Assembly (NCBI RefSeq): GCF_000829515.1
Contig: NZ_JXRR01000001.1
Span: 372,001-436,000 of the forward strand
Reading direction: 5' to 3'
From: Jeotgalibacillus campisalis
GTDB taxonomy: Bacteria > Bacillota > Bacilli > Bacillales > Jeotgalibacillaceae
Length of the DNA stretch: 64,000 bases
Notes under the pieces: model-generated
The model's database searches: none
What the model saw: only the letters and a program-made list of their open reading frames with translations
What the model was told of the DNA's origin: nothing
Shown: positions 24,777 through 33,181 of the stretch, in pieces
Position numbering within the stretch: the first letter of the stretch is position 1
Layout: each line of letters starts with the position of its first letter
Made by a program: the position numbers and the translations under genes

Positions 24777-26380
24777 TGTGGAAACAGGAATTTCACCAGA
24801 CAGGTAAGCTGATTCGGTTTATTTTAAAGCGGGATCGACTTCGATTACCGATATGGCTCGTTTCATTAGTGTTTCTTACAATGATTACAGCTTCATCTTT
24901 TACGGAGTTATACCACTCACAAGAAGAACGGCAGGCCATGGCAGAGACTATGCGAAACCCTGCCATGACGGCGATGGTGGGACCGGGATATGGACTTGAC
25001 AATTACACTGTAGGAGCGATGATGTCACATCAAATGCTTTTGTTTTCTGCGGTGTTGGTCGCGATAATGAATATATTGCTTATCGTACGGCATACCCGGA
25101 CAGATGAAGAAGAAGGACGAATTGAACTTATCCGTTCACTGCCAGTTGGGCGTGCTTCTACACTAACAGCATCTTTAGTCGTCTTACTAGCGGCAAATAT
25201 ACTGCTCGCACTTCTAATTGGAGTGGGCTTATATAGTATGCGCATAGAAAGTATGGATTTAAATGGCTCATTGTTGTACGGTGCAGCGCTCGGGGCAACA
25301 GGGATCTTCTTTTCTGCTGTTACTGCACTTTTTGCGCAATTATCTCAACACTCACGCGGTGCAGTTGGCTATTCTATGACCGTTTTAGGTCTATCGTATC
25401 TTCTGCGGGCGATTGGTGATGTCAGCAATGAGACGCTGTCCTGGTTCTCTCCGTTAGGATGGGCAACAGGAACAAAAGCTTATGTGGCAAACGATTGGGG
25501 GCCGGTAGTCCTTGCAGGCGTTATTTCCATTATTATTACTGCAGGCGTTTTATATCTAAACCGGCTGCGGGACCTGGGATCAGGATTCTTACCTTCTAAC
25601 CCTGGCAAAAAGCATGCTTCGCTTCTTTTGCTCAGTCCCCTCGGACTTGCACTGCGTCTTCAGCGCACAAGTATTATTTCCTGGGCAATCGGCATGTACC
25701 TGTTAGGTGTGTCATATGGCTCGGTTCTGGGAGATTTAGAATCTTTTTTTGCAAGCAGTGACATAATGAATGACATGCTCCCTCCTGTTGAGGGCTTATC
25801 ACTTACAGAACAATTTTTAACAATGATCATGGCGGTTATTTCGATGATTTGCACAGTTCCCGCCTTGCTATTCATGCTGAAAGTAAAAGGAGAAGAAAAA
25901 CAAAGCCGGACAGAACACCTTTTATCAAGGGCTGTTTCAAGATGGAAGCTTCTCGGCAGTTATGCGTTACTTTCTTCTTTCTTTAGCTTTGTCATGATTC
26001 TTCTGGCGGTAACAGGTCTCTGGAGTGCTTCTGTTTCCACCATGGAGGACCCAATAGCCTTTCTTTCCCTTTTTAAAGGAGCTGTTGTGTATTTACCCGC
26101 GATCTGGGTTATGATCGGGACAGCGATTTTCTTAATCGGTTTAGTTCCTTCTCTCACAAGTCTTTCTCTGCTCTACCTGGGATACTCCTTTTTTATCGTT
26201 TATTTAGGCGGGATGATGCAGTTCCCTGAATGGCTAAGCAGCCTTTCACCTTTTGGCCATGTCCCTCAAATTCCGATGGAAGATTTTAACCTGACAGCGG
26301 TATTGCTGCTCCTTGGCGTTAGCGCTATCCTAACTGCAGCAGGATTTGCCGGTTACCGCAGGCGGGACATAACGGGGTGA
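24776..26380 (+). CDS. ABC-2 type exporter permease, fused two-fold (tetronasin-resistance-like)
   Basis: 534 residues with about twelve membrane segments arranged as two six-TM halves (about 25-260 and 290-530). RHTRTDEEEGRIELIRSLPVGRAS after segment 2 of the first half and VKGEEKQSRTEHLLSRAVSRWKL in the second are the matching cytoplasmic elbow/coupling segments of each half, supporting an internal duplication. Families of this kind are often labelled tetronasin exporter permeases. It is translationally coupled to the ATPase gene. The substrate is not determined by sequence. Confidence 0.85.
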   Translation: MWKQEFHQTGKLIRFILKRDRLRLPIWLVSLVFLTMITASSFTELYHSQEERQAMAETMRNPAMTAMVGPGYGLDNYTVGAMMSHQMLLFSAVLVAIMNILLIVRHTRTDEEEGRIELIRSLPVGRASTLTASLVVLLAANILLALLIGVGLYSMRIESMDLNGSLLYGAALGATGIFFSAVTALFAQLSQHSRGAVGYSMTVLGLSYLLRAIGDVSNETLSWFSPLGWATGTKAYVANDWGPVVLAGVISIIITAGVLYLNRLRDLGSGFLPSNPGKKHASLLLLSPLGLALRLQRTSIISWAIGMYLLGVSYGSVLGDLESFFASSDIMNDMLPPVEGLSLTEQFLTMIMAVISMICTVPALLFMLKVKGEEKQSRTEHLLSRAVSRWKLLGSYALLSSFFSFVMILLAVTGLWSASVSTMEDPIAFLSLFKGAVVYLPAIWVMIGTAIFLIGLVPSLTSLSLLYLGYSFFIVYLGGMMQFPEWLSSLSPFGHVPQIPMEDFNLTAVLLLLGVSAILTAAGFAGYRRRDITG

Positions 26381-26487
26381 TATTTTTTTAAAAAAGCAAG
26401 ACTGAAGGAACAACTGCCTGTACTATGTTTACTCTTTCACAATAAGGGAAGATTCTCGTATAAAGTAATTTTAGGAGGTTTTATAAA

Positions 26488-27312
26488 ATGGGAAGACTTT
26501 CGAATAAAACAGCAGTTATCACCGGTGCTGCAACTGGAATCGGCCAGGCAACAGCAGAGGTGTTTGCAAATGAAGGCGCAGCCGTCATTTGTGCAGATAT
26601 AAAAACAGAGGAACTTCAGTCGACAATTGAAAAAATCAAAAATAGCGGAGGACAGGCAGAGGCCTTTCACGTGGATGTTTCTAGCGAGGCGAGTGTAACA
26701 GAATTCGCTAACGAGATGAAGGAGAAGTACGGAACGATAGATGTTTTATTTAACAATGCCGGAGTAGATGAACAAGGCGGAAAAGTTCATGAATATCCTG
26801 TCGAATTATTTGACCGCATTATGGCTGTTGATTTGCGCGGAACGTTCTTGTGCAGCAAGTACCTCATTCCACTTATGCTGGAAAATGGCGGTTCCATTAT
26901 CAATAATGGTTCAATGTCAGGCCACGCTGCTGATTTGGACCGTTCAGGATATAATGCGGCAAAAGGCGGTATTATCAACTTTACAAAAGGAATGGCCATT
27001 GATTATGCACGAGATGGCATCCGGGTAAACTCCCTTTCACCGGGCACCATTGAAACGCCGCTGATTGACGAACTCGTTGGCAGCAAGCAGGAGAAAATGG
27101 GGAAAGAATTCCGGGAAGCGAATAAATGGATTACGCCGATGGGCAGACTCGGACAGCCGAAAGAAATGGCGACAGTCGCTCTATTTTTGGCATCTGATGA
27201 CAGCTCGTACGTAACCGGAGAAGATATTAAAGCAGATGGCGGCATAATGGCTTATACTTGGCCAGGAAAAATGCTGATCGAAGAAGATGAATGGAAAAAA
27301 GGAACAGAATAA
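26488..27312 (+). CDS. SDR family oxidoreductase (glucose 1-dehydrogenase-like)
   Basis: 274 residues. TGAATGIGQATAEVF near residue 12, Asp of CADIKTE for NAD(H), NNAGVDEQGGK near 89, INNGSMSGHAAD (Ser) and YNAAKGGI (Tyr-x3-Lys), SSYVTGEDIKADGG at the C-terminus plus an acidic tail (LIEEDEWKKGTE). AGGAGG precedes the ATG. It follows the ABC exporter by about 107 bases with no obvious terminator, so partial read-through is possible, though it has its own leader. Substrate unknown. Confidence 0.85.
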   Translation: MGRLSNKTAVITGAATGIGQATAEVFANEGAAVICADIKTEELQSTIEKIKNSGGQAEAFHVDVSSEASVTEFANEMKEKYGTIDVLFNNAGVDEQGGKVHEYPVELFDRIMAVDLRGTFLCSKYLIPLMLENGGSIINNGSMSGHAADLDRSGYNAAKGGIINFTKGMAIDYARDGIRVNSLSPGTIETPLIDELVGSKQEKMGKEFREANKWITPMGRLGQPKEMATVALFLASDDSSYVTGEDIKADGGIMAYTWPGKMLIEEDEWKKGTE

Positions 27313-27341
27313 ACGCATTGATCTTACGAATTTCCATCTTT

Positions 27342-27371
27342 ACAGGCACTCATTTTTGAGTGCCTGTTTTA
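27342..27371. terminator. Bidirectional terminator
   Basis: ACAGGCACTCA and TGAGTGCCTGT arms around a T-rich loop, followed by TTTTATT on the plus strand. Confidence 0.85.
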
Positions 27372-27935
27372 TTGTTCCTCTTGTATTTGTCCCAGAAATG
27401 ATAATACTGAACCTACAGCTTGAATCCAGCTCCCGTATACACCGATTTGCTGGTAGTAAACTATTTCTGCTGCGGATGAGCTGCCAGAGTTTCTCAGCTC
27501 ATAAACACCTGAGACCGCCTGCATGGAATTCCCGATTGCCTGCAGCAAGTTTCCAATGATCGCTTCAGTCTGTCCGGGAGCAGACCCATCCGACACTTCA
27601 TCTGCCAAAGACACAAGCCCCCCCAATGCCTGGATCCAGTTTCCGGTTATCACAAGTTTGTTATTATTGGTTTCATCACTGACTTGAACCAGCCCTGCAA
27701 TAACGGTGATATTTCCAGCTGCCTGAATTTCATTTCCCGTTTTTTCAAGCGAAGGCCCTTCCTGCCCATCTGCTTCAAGCGCATTACCGGTTGCTTGCAA
27801 AACATTCCCCCACAGGTTTAAATCATCTTGACTTTGATCAGGTATAGGGATAGAGGGTGTGCTGCCTACTGCTGAAATAATCGTGCCGATTGCTGCGATA
27901 GCGGCGCCAAAAACTTCTTTGAACTGATTATCCAT
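27369..27935 (-). CDS. Small Gly/Asn/Ala-rich repeat protein (DUF6944-like?)
   Basis: 188 residues with at least five degenerate copies of a ~30-residue unit built on G-N-x-[IL]-Q-A-x-G: GNVLQATGNALEADG, GNEIQAAGNITVIAG, GNWIQALGGLVSLAD, GNLLQAIGNSMQAVSG and GSWIQAVGSVLSFLG. It is amphipathic, with no signal peptide or Cys. Similar proteins occur in Bacillus as uncharacterised families; I think DUF6944 but am not certain. The pattern suggests a repeating helical hairpin that could associate with membranes or self-assemble. GGGGGG precedes the ATG. The next upstream leftward gene encodes a thioredoxin-like protein, 61 bases away. Confidence 0.7.
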   Translation of the reverse strand: MDNQFKEVFGAAIAAIGTIISAVGSTPSIPIPDQSQDDLNLWGNVLQATGNALEADGQEGPSLEKTGNEIQAAGNITVIAGLVQVSDETNNNKLVITGNWIQALGGLVSLADEVSDGSAPGQTEAIIGNLLQAIGNSMQAVSGVYELRNSGSSSAAEIVYYQQIGVYGSWIQAVGSVLSFLGQIQEEQ

Positions 27936-27996
27936 ACAGCCCCCCCTCTCTATTTAGTTAGTTTATTCAATTCTCGGAAAGAGAACACTTTCTGTT

Positions 27997-28335
27997 TCAT
28001 TCAGCTAAATACATGGTGCTGATCTTATCTAATTTTTCTTCCAGATCATTTATTCTGACAAACCGGGCTTCTCTTAGCATTTCTTTCCCCTCTACAAATA
28101 AAAGAAGGACAGGTACGGTAAAAATAGAAAATCGTCCAGCCATTTCTTTAATCTGCTCCACATCTGCATGGTAAAAATGTATACGTGGAAATGCCGCCAT
28201 AACTTCCTGGACTTTCGGCAACAAAGAATGACAAACACTGCAGTTCTCTTTTGATAAATACAAAAGCAGGATAGTATCGCGTTCTATTGCTGCTTCTGCT
28301 TCCTGCAAAGAAGTGAGTTCAATCGTTGGTCTCAT
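27997..28335 (-). CDS. Thioredoxin-like protein with CSVC active site
   Basis: 112 residues, a compact thioredoxin fold: LLYLSKENCSVCHSLLPKV with a CxxC (CSVC) near residue 33, HADVEQIKEMAGRFSIFTVP with the cis-Pro and LLLFVEGKEM. There is no signal peptide, so it acts in the cytosol. The redox dipeptide SV differs from GP of thioredoxin, as in the YtpP/YdbP-type small thioredoxins. Possible roles: thiol-disulfide exchange, bacillithiol-linked redox repair. GGAGCG precedes ATG at 28335. Confidence 0.85.
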   Translation of the reverse strand: MRPTIELTSLQEAEAAIERDTILLLYLSKENCSVCHSLLPKVQEVMAAFPRIHFYHADVEQIKEMAGRFSIFTVPVLLLFVEGKEMLREARFVRINDLEEKLDKISTMYLAE

Positions 28336-28601
28336 TTTGTATCGCTCCGTTCTTAGTTTAATGATTGCTGCTGATTATAAAAGGTTTCAATAAGATAGGA
28401 ATTACGTCTCCAGCGGCAAAGCATATAACATAAATACCACTTAGTCTTTTTCTTGAAAAACTAAAGCTCCTTTTCCTGGCCGGACTGGGGAAAATCTTAA
28501 TTTATCCGGTAATCCATGATTATCCCAGTGCCCATTCATTGCATGAAATAATTAACCACTTTATACTAAATGTAATACCGTTTTTTAGGAGGTTAAATTC
28601 C

Positions 28602-29462
28602 TTGTCCATTCCATATAATTTATCATCTGATCATGCATCTTTAATCACTGCATCTAAAAGAATTTTTACGATTATCAGTGACCGGCTGAATGTGAACACA
28701 GTTTATGTAACAAAAAAAGGATCAGGTGCCATGACGGTTCTCAGCTCATATAATAAACAAGAAGAAATTATTTCGGAGGGCTACTCGATCACATACGATC
28801 AAACCTACTGCCGGCTGATTATTACCGATCCTAAAAGTGCCATGACAACCGAAAATTTAATGCGCAATGAAGTAACTAAAGAATTAGAGGTGACCCCTCA
28901 ATTGAACGCGAAGGGCTTCTTAGGTGTTACACTGCGCAACTTGCAGGGCGAAGTATTCGGCACCCTTTGTGTAATAGATAAAGAAGAAAAAGATTTCAGT
29001 CAGTCGGATATAGACTATCTGCATGCTATGGCAGAGGTCTTGGCACACACGATCGAGTTAGATCAGACTACATATAATATGGGATTTTTAACGGTACCGA
29101 TCATTCCGATTACGAAAGGCATTTCTATTTTGTCCATTCAAGGAATCATTGATGACAACCGCGCGCAGAAAATTTTGCAATCCGTATTAGAATACGGCAG
29201 CAGCCATCAAATTCACCATTTCATTATTGATTTATCCGGTCTCATTATATTGGACGGCATTTTCCCTAATGTTCTTATTAATCTTGTTAAATCCCTTCAA
29301 TTGATGGGCATTCAAACCATTGTCACAGGGATTACACCGGATATTGCGAAATACGATATGGACAACGGCCAGGAGCTTTCGACACTTGAAACCGAAATCG
29401 TGGGTAATCTCGAAGCCGCTCTTGCATCAATTGGTTTTTACCTGATGGAAAAAGAAGAGTAA
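28602..29462 (+). CDS. GAF-STAS protein, RsbR/stressosome-like
   Basis: 286 residues from TTG at 28602, which has a perfect AGGAGG nine bases upstream; the earlier ATG at 28539 lacks one. Residues about 10-155 form a GAF domain (FTIISDRLNVNTVYV, GVTLRNLQGEVFGTLCVID). Residues about 165-286 form a STAS domain: IIDLSGLIILDGIF carries a Ser where RsbR has the first phosphorylatable Thr, and IVTGITPDIA keeps the second Thr. So it could be phosphorylated by RsbT-type kinases. Its sensor is GAF rather than the N-terminal globin-like domain of RsbR or the LOV domain of YtvA, so it may feed a different signal to the general stress response. Confidence 0.8.
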   Translation: MSIPYNLSSDHASLITASKRIFTIISDRLNVNTVYVTKKGSGAMTVLSSYNKQEEIISEGYSITYDQTYCRLIITDPKSAMTTENLMRNEVTKELEVTPQLNAKGFLGVTLRNLQGEVFGTLCVIDKEEKDFSQSDIDYLHAMAEVLAHTIELDQTTYNMGFLTVPIIPITKGISILSIQGIIDDNRAQKILQSVLEYGSSHQIHHFIIDLSGLIILDGIFPNVLINLVKSLQLMGIQTIVTGITPDIAKYDMDNGQELSTLETEIVGNLEAALASIGFYLMEKEE

Positions 29463-29478
29463 TTGATAATCAGAATTT

Positions 29479-29526
29479 AAAAAAGCGGCAGTACATTCTT
29501 TTTGTAGAATGTACCGCCGCTTTTTT
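29479..29526. terminator. Strong bidirectional terminator
   Basis: AAAAAAGCGGC, a mismatch, GTACATTCT, loop, AGAATGTAC, a mismatch, GCCGCTTTTTT. Confidence 0.9.
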
Positions 29527-29551
29527 ACTAGCAGAAAACCCTGAAGCTGGA

Positions 29552-30106
29552 TCAGACTTTTGATTGCATCTGTGATTTATTTATTCTTCCTAGCAGCTGA
29601 AAAACACCAATCAGAATGAAAAGCAGCAAAATGGTCAAATACCAGGGAAGCTCTGTAATTACTTGTCCAAAGGCTGTATAAAAGACAGCCGGCATAATCA
29701 GCCCTAATAAAGAATAGTACACATACTCTTTAAACGATGCAGACATTTCGATCAAGTAAAGAGATAGAAGATGAAAATGAACAAAGGGCATGATTCGCAA
29801 AACCATCACCTGCGACACGGTTACTTTGCGATCTTTAAATACTTTATCCTTCAGCCTGGTCAGCCTTTTTTGAAAACGAGGAAATGTATGAACGAGCAGG
29901 TAAGAAATTAAGCTCATTAATGAAAGACCAATAAATGAGAGCAATGAGCCCTCTAAAAAACCAAATAATACGCCTCCAGCTATGCAGACAACGATCACAG
30001 GCAAAAAGAAAAATGGCCTTAAAACATGCAGCAAAACAAAAAGAACCGGCGCCATCCAACCTGCAGATTCAATGAAAACCTCAAGGGAATGATCAAATTG
30101 ATCCAT
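29552..30106 (-). CDS. VTT/SNARE-associated (TVP38/DedA-like) membrane protein
   Basis: 184 residues, about five membrane segments. VLLHVLRPFFFLPVIVVCIA then GGVLFGFLEGSLLSFIGL includes the re-entrant loop with the G-x-[LI]-FG motif of the VTT domain; RIMPFVHFHLLSLY is the second conserved element. DedA/TVP38 proteins are thought to be lipid scramblases or flippases (some act on undecaprenyl phosphate) in the cytoplasmic membrane. GGAGGGG precedes the ATG at 30106. Single gene. Confidence 0.8.
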   Translation of the reverse strand: MDQFDHSLEVFIESAGWMAPVLFVLLHVLRPFFFLPVIVVCIAGGVLFGFLEGSLLSFIGLSLMSLISYLLVHTFPRFQKRLTRLKDKVFKDRKVTVSQVMVLRIMPFVHFHLLSLYLIEMSASFKEYVYYSLLGLIMPAVFYTAFGQVITELPWYLTILLLFILIGVFQLLGRINKSQMQSKV

Positions 30107-30370
30107 GTGACCCCTCCTGTCTGTATAGATTATTGTCCAGTGGTCACTTTAGACCTGTCCCCATTAACTCCACTGCCACCGTTTACCTTTTCTCATAACG
30201 TATCTGTTCAGCTGAATATCTTAGTAGGTAGAAAGTTTTCCAAAGACTTCAGTGAATGACAATAATGTAATTGAAAGAATTTTGAATCTTTTCAAGAACT
30301 TACCCGTACTACTACTATACCCCTTTTTTACGTTAGGAACATTCCCAATTTCAAATAAGGAGGAGTAAGT

Positions 30371-30991
30371 ATGTATTCCATGGAAAAAGATTTATGGCTA
30401 AGAAAACTAGCTAGTATAATCCTTTTGGTGGCTTCGTGTCTTGTAATTGCAGGTTGTTCAGGAAGCGGGGCAGCTAACAGCAATGATCCTCCACAAACAG
30501 ACGGGACAACGGATGAAAATTTAGAAGAAATACAGGCTGTCATTGAAAAAGAATTTACTGCACCAGATGAGAAGTTTAGAGAATTAAATGATGCAGCAAT
30601 GGAAGCTCAACAGGCTGTTAAAGACCAGGATGAACAAGATAATTTTATGAAAACACCCGTGTATAAAGACCTTACCGACTACAGGGAAGATACCTATGCA
30701 CTTCACTTTACTGAAGGCGGTTACGAGCGCTTCATAAATACAGGTCTTGCTTTTAATTATAGTAATTATGATGGCAATTTTAAAATGACCCCGTCCAATA
30801 TAGAGATCCGTCAGAGCGAAAATCATCCTGCTCTGTATCATTTCACTTATCAAGTGAATGTTGAAAATGAAAAAGGGGAAACAAATCAATACAATTTTGA
30901 GGGAAAAGCGAATGTTCCAGAAGGTGGTAAAATAGCGGAAATCGAATTTGTAGATAAAGATGACCTGCAGCAAGAATTAAATGGTGGATAA
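30371..30991 (+). CDS. Secreted lipoprotein of unknown function
   Basis: 206 residues. Lys/Arg-containing N-terminus, hydrophobic segment and lipobox VIAGC with the cysteine near residue 30; the mature protein starts CSGSGAANSNDPPQTDG, a flexible linker. The rest is soluble with DNFMKTPVYKDLTDYRED and a beta-rich C-terminus (TYQVNVENEKGETNQYNFEG). Many Bacillaceae have similar lipoproteins with no known role. AAGGAGG precedes the ATG. A repeat element starts 16 bases after the stop and may serve as the transcription end. Confidence 0.8.
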   Translation: MYSMEKDLWLRKLASIILLVASCLVIAGCSGSGAANSNDPPQTDGTTDENLEEIQAVIEKEFTAPDEKFRELNDAAMEAQQAVKDQDEQDNFMKTPVYKDLTDYREDTYALHFTEGGYERFINTGLAFNYSNYDGNFKMTPSNIEIRQSENHPALYHFTYQVNVENEKGETNQYNFEGKANVPEGGKIAEIEFVDKDDLQQELNGG

Positions 30992-31007
30992 TCAGAACAG
31001 CTAACTC

Positions 31008-31140
31008 GAGGCTGGGACAGAACTAAGAAAGATGTTAAAATGATATTTTTTAAAATCGCAAATATGAGGGGAGCGGAAAGCGTCCCCCTGAAGCGCAGTA
31101 AACAAGTTAGAAGAGGTTGAGACATAGGTGTCTTAACCTC
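31008..31140. repeat. Dispersed repeat element, copy B
   Basis: Starts GAGGCTGGGACA (31008-31019), contains GCGGAAAGCGTCCCCCTGAA (one mismatch over the 21-bp match to the reverse complement of copy A), and ends in a 12-bp stem/4-base loop hairpin (GAGGTTGAGACA 31113-31124, TGTCTTAACCTC 31129-31140) followed by ATTTTT. Opposite orientation to copy A and about 70 bp shorter in the middle. Confidence 0.75.
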
Positions 31141-31584
31141 ATTTTTGTCTTTCACCTTTAAAATAAGCACTTTTAAACTCTTAAAATAGTAAGTTTATAG
31201 AGTTACTTTTTCTTCTATTTATCTATATTACGTGATCCTTCACTTACTTAAATAAGTTGAGCGCATTATTAAATACATAAAGCATATTATGGTGTAAATA
31301 AAGGCCCTTCTTTAGTCTTACTATAGAATTCACCCTGCTCATGGAATAACCCATTAAATATAAAAGAATATAGATAAGGAAGTGCAAGGCAGACCGAGAG
31401 TAAGAGAATGTAATTTATTAACGCTATTTTAATGTGAACTAAATTGGTTTCGATCACCCAGAGCAGCAATATATAAAATCCGTTCTCAAGTCTTCAATTC
31501 TGTGAGACTGATCTAGTGCCGAGCAGTTAACGCTCATGCGCAGGTGTGAAGAATCTAGTAAAAGGGAAACAGTACCATAAGACA
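31141..31584. other. AT-rich intergenic stretch without a supported gene
   Basis: Between repeat copy B and the Spo0E-like gene. It contains one 60-codon open frame on the minus strand (31287-31469) with a membrane-like segment but only a TTG start and no Shine-Dalgarno, which I do not accept as a gene. No tRNA, riboswitch or strong promoter was recognised. Confidence 0.5.
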
Positions 31585-31773
31585 CTAAACTACTTCATGG
31601 AATAAAAACATATCCTGGTATTCGTTCAGCAGTGTATCAAGTTCCTGGCTGCACTGTACAACATGGTCATTAGTAAAACCAAATTTGGCCGCTTTATTAT
31701 ACATATCAACTCTCTTTTGGTTTATTTGTTTTAGCAGTATATATTGTTGATATACATTTCGTGTCCTAGTCAT
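31585..31773 (-). CDS. Spo0E-like aspartyl-phosphate phosphatase
   Basis: 62 residues from ATG at 31773, preceded by GGAGGTGG at five bases; the GTG further upstream is within that region. The helical hairpin with CSQELDTLLNEYQDMF contains the S-x-x-LD signature of the Spo0E family. These small phosphatases remove phosphate from Spo0A (some from other response regulators), delaying sporulation. Monocistronic. Typical size for the family. Confidence 0.8.
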   Translation of the reverse strand: MTRTRNVYQQYILLKQINQKRVDMYNKAAKFGFTNDHVVQCSQELDTLLNEYQDMFLFHEVV

Positions 31774-32024
31774 TTCTACCACCTCCACTTAACTATTAAG
31801 TAATTCTATCGTCAAATAATTTTTTTAGATCAACATAAAAATGATTATAGGTTATTTATTTTACTAAACTTGTCGAACTGCGGCTTATTTTAAAAATTTC
31901 ACAAATTTGTAACATTCACATGAGCATATATCATAAAAAAGAAGACTATACGCATATTTTAATAGAATTTCTATTACTTTTTTTCTTTTAAAAAATAATC
32001 TACTTACAGAATGGAGAGAAAGAG

Positions 32025-33104
32025 ATGAAGAAAACGTGGATGATTTATGGAGCAAGCGGATATACAGGTGAATTAATTGCACGATTGGCTGTTGAAAATG
32101 GATATACACCCATCCTAGCGGGAAGGAGCAAGGAAAAATTCAATTCTCTAGCTCAAGAATTGAATCTCGAAACCAGCGTCTATTCACTTGATGACCCAAA
32201 AATGATTAAAGAGCATCTTGCCGGGATCGATCTTGTTCTACATTGTGCAGGTCCTTTTCGTTCCACCAGTTCGCCAATGATCGAAGGCTGCCTGCTGTCC
32301 AACACTCATTATCTAGACATTACGGGAGAAGTGGACGTTTTTGAACACACTCATGCTAAGAAACAAGCTGGACGCGCAGAAAAAGCTGGCGTGATTCTTT
32401 GCTCAGGGGTCGGTTTTGATGTGATTCCTACCGATTGTACTGCTTTGAAATTAAAGGAGTTAGTACCAGACGCGACACATCTTTCGCTTGGCTTTGATTC
32501 AGATTCGGGGATCTCTCCAGGTACGTTTAAAACCATGGTCCACGGCCTATCATCTGGAAGTCTGGAAAGGAAAAATACTGAAATCAATGCGTTTCCAATT
32601 GGAAAAAAGAAGCGCACGATTGATTTCGGGAGAGGCAAACGAACGGCCACAGCGATTCCTTGGGGTGACGTATCAACCGCTTTTCACACGACAGGAATTC
32701 CTAACATCTCCACATGGATTCCTATGCCTGCTTCAACGATACGTGCTGCCCGTTTTATGAGCTTCTTTGGTCCGGTTCTTGGCACCGCACCCATACAAAA
32801 AGCACTCCTGCACTTGGTGGACATAAAGGTAAGCGGACCGGATGAATCGTCTCGTGACACCTCTCCTGCCTATATTTGGGGTGAAGCAAGAAACGATGCC
32901 GGAGAGCAGTATACTGTCCGAATTCAAACCCCGAATGTCTACAGCCTGACAGCTGCGGGTGCATTAGAAGTCACCGTTCGGATCCTTGATCAAGCCAATC
33001 CATCGGGAGGCAGTTTCACACCCGCAGGCATGTTTGGTTCCAAGTTGATTGAAGAACTGCCGGGATGTGGCAGGTTTGAGGTGGAGCATGAGAAACTTTA
33101 CTAA
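32025..33104 (+). CDS. Saccharopine-dehydrogenase-like / trans-acting enoyl reductase family protein
   Basis: 359 residues. Rossmann motif IYGASGYTGELIARLA at the N-terminus, AGRSKEKFNSLAQEL, CAGPFRSTSSPMIEGCL near residue 79, HYLDITGEVDVFE and VILCSGVGFDVIPTDCTALKL. This is the branch related to mycobacterial trans-acting enoyl reductases and the putative saccharopine dehydrogenases of many bacteria, which bind NADP but mostly lack an assigned substrate. ATG with GAGAGAAAGAG upstream. Monocistronic, converging on ilvE, terminator at 33146-33170. Confidence 0.8.
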   Translation: MKKTWMIYGASGYTGELIARLAVENGYTPILAGRSKEKFNSLAQELNLETSVYSLDDPKMIKEHLAGIDLVLHCAGPFRSTSSPMIEGCLLSNTHYLDITGEVDVFEHTHAKKQAGRAEKAGVILCSGVGFDVIPTDCTALKLKELVPDATHLSLGFDSDSGISPGTFKTMVHGLSSGSLERKNTEINAFPIGKKKRTIDFGRGKRTATAIPWGDVSTAFHTTGIPNISTWIPMPASTIRAARFMSFFGPVLGTAPIQKALLHLVDIKVSGPDESSRDTSPAYIWGEARNDAGEQYTVRIQTPNVYSLTAAGALEVTVRILDQANPSGGSFTPAGMFGSKLIEELPGCGRFEVEHEKLY

Positions 33105-33145
33105 AATTCTTGCAGTTGATTAACTAATACGGAGAAAAAGCAAAA

Positions 33146-33170
33146 GAGAATCGCATCATTCGCGATTCTC
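33146..33170. terminator. Terminator between convergent genes
   Basis: GAGAATCGC and GCGATTCTC arms with a 7-base loop (ATCATTC), then CTTTAT on plus; A-rich on the left. Confidence 0.7.
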
Positions 33171-33181
33171 CTTTATGCCCG

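Noticed and set aside
26665-26685. TTTCACGTGGATG inside an SDR gene as a parS half match.
   Set aside because: Only the CACGTG core and one side fit.
31287-31469. Open frame of 60 codons on the minus strand with a membrane-like segment.
   Set aside because: TTG start, no Shine-Dalgarno sequence, AT-rich surroundings that produce hydrophobic frames by chance.
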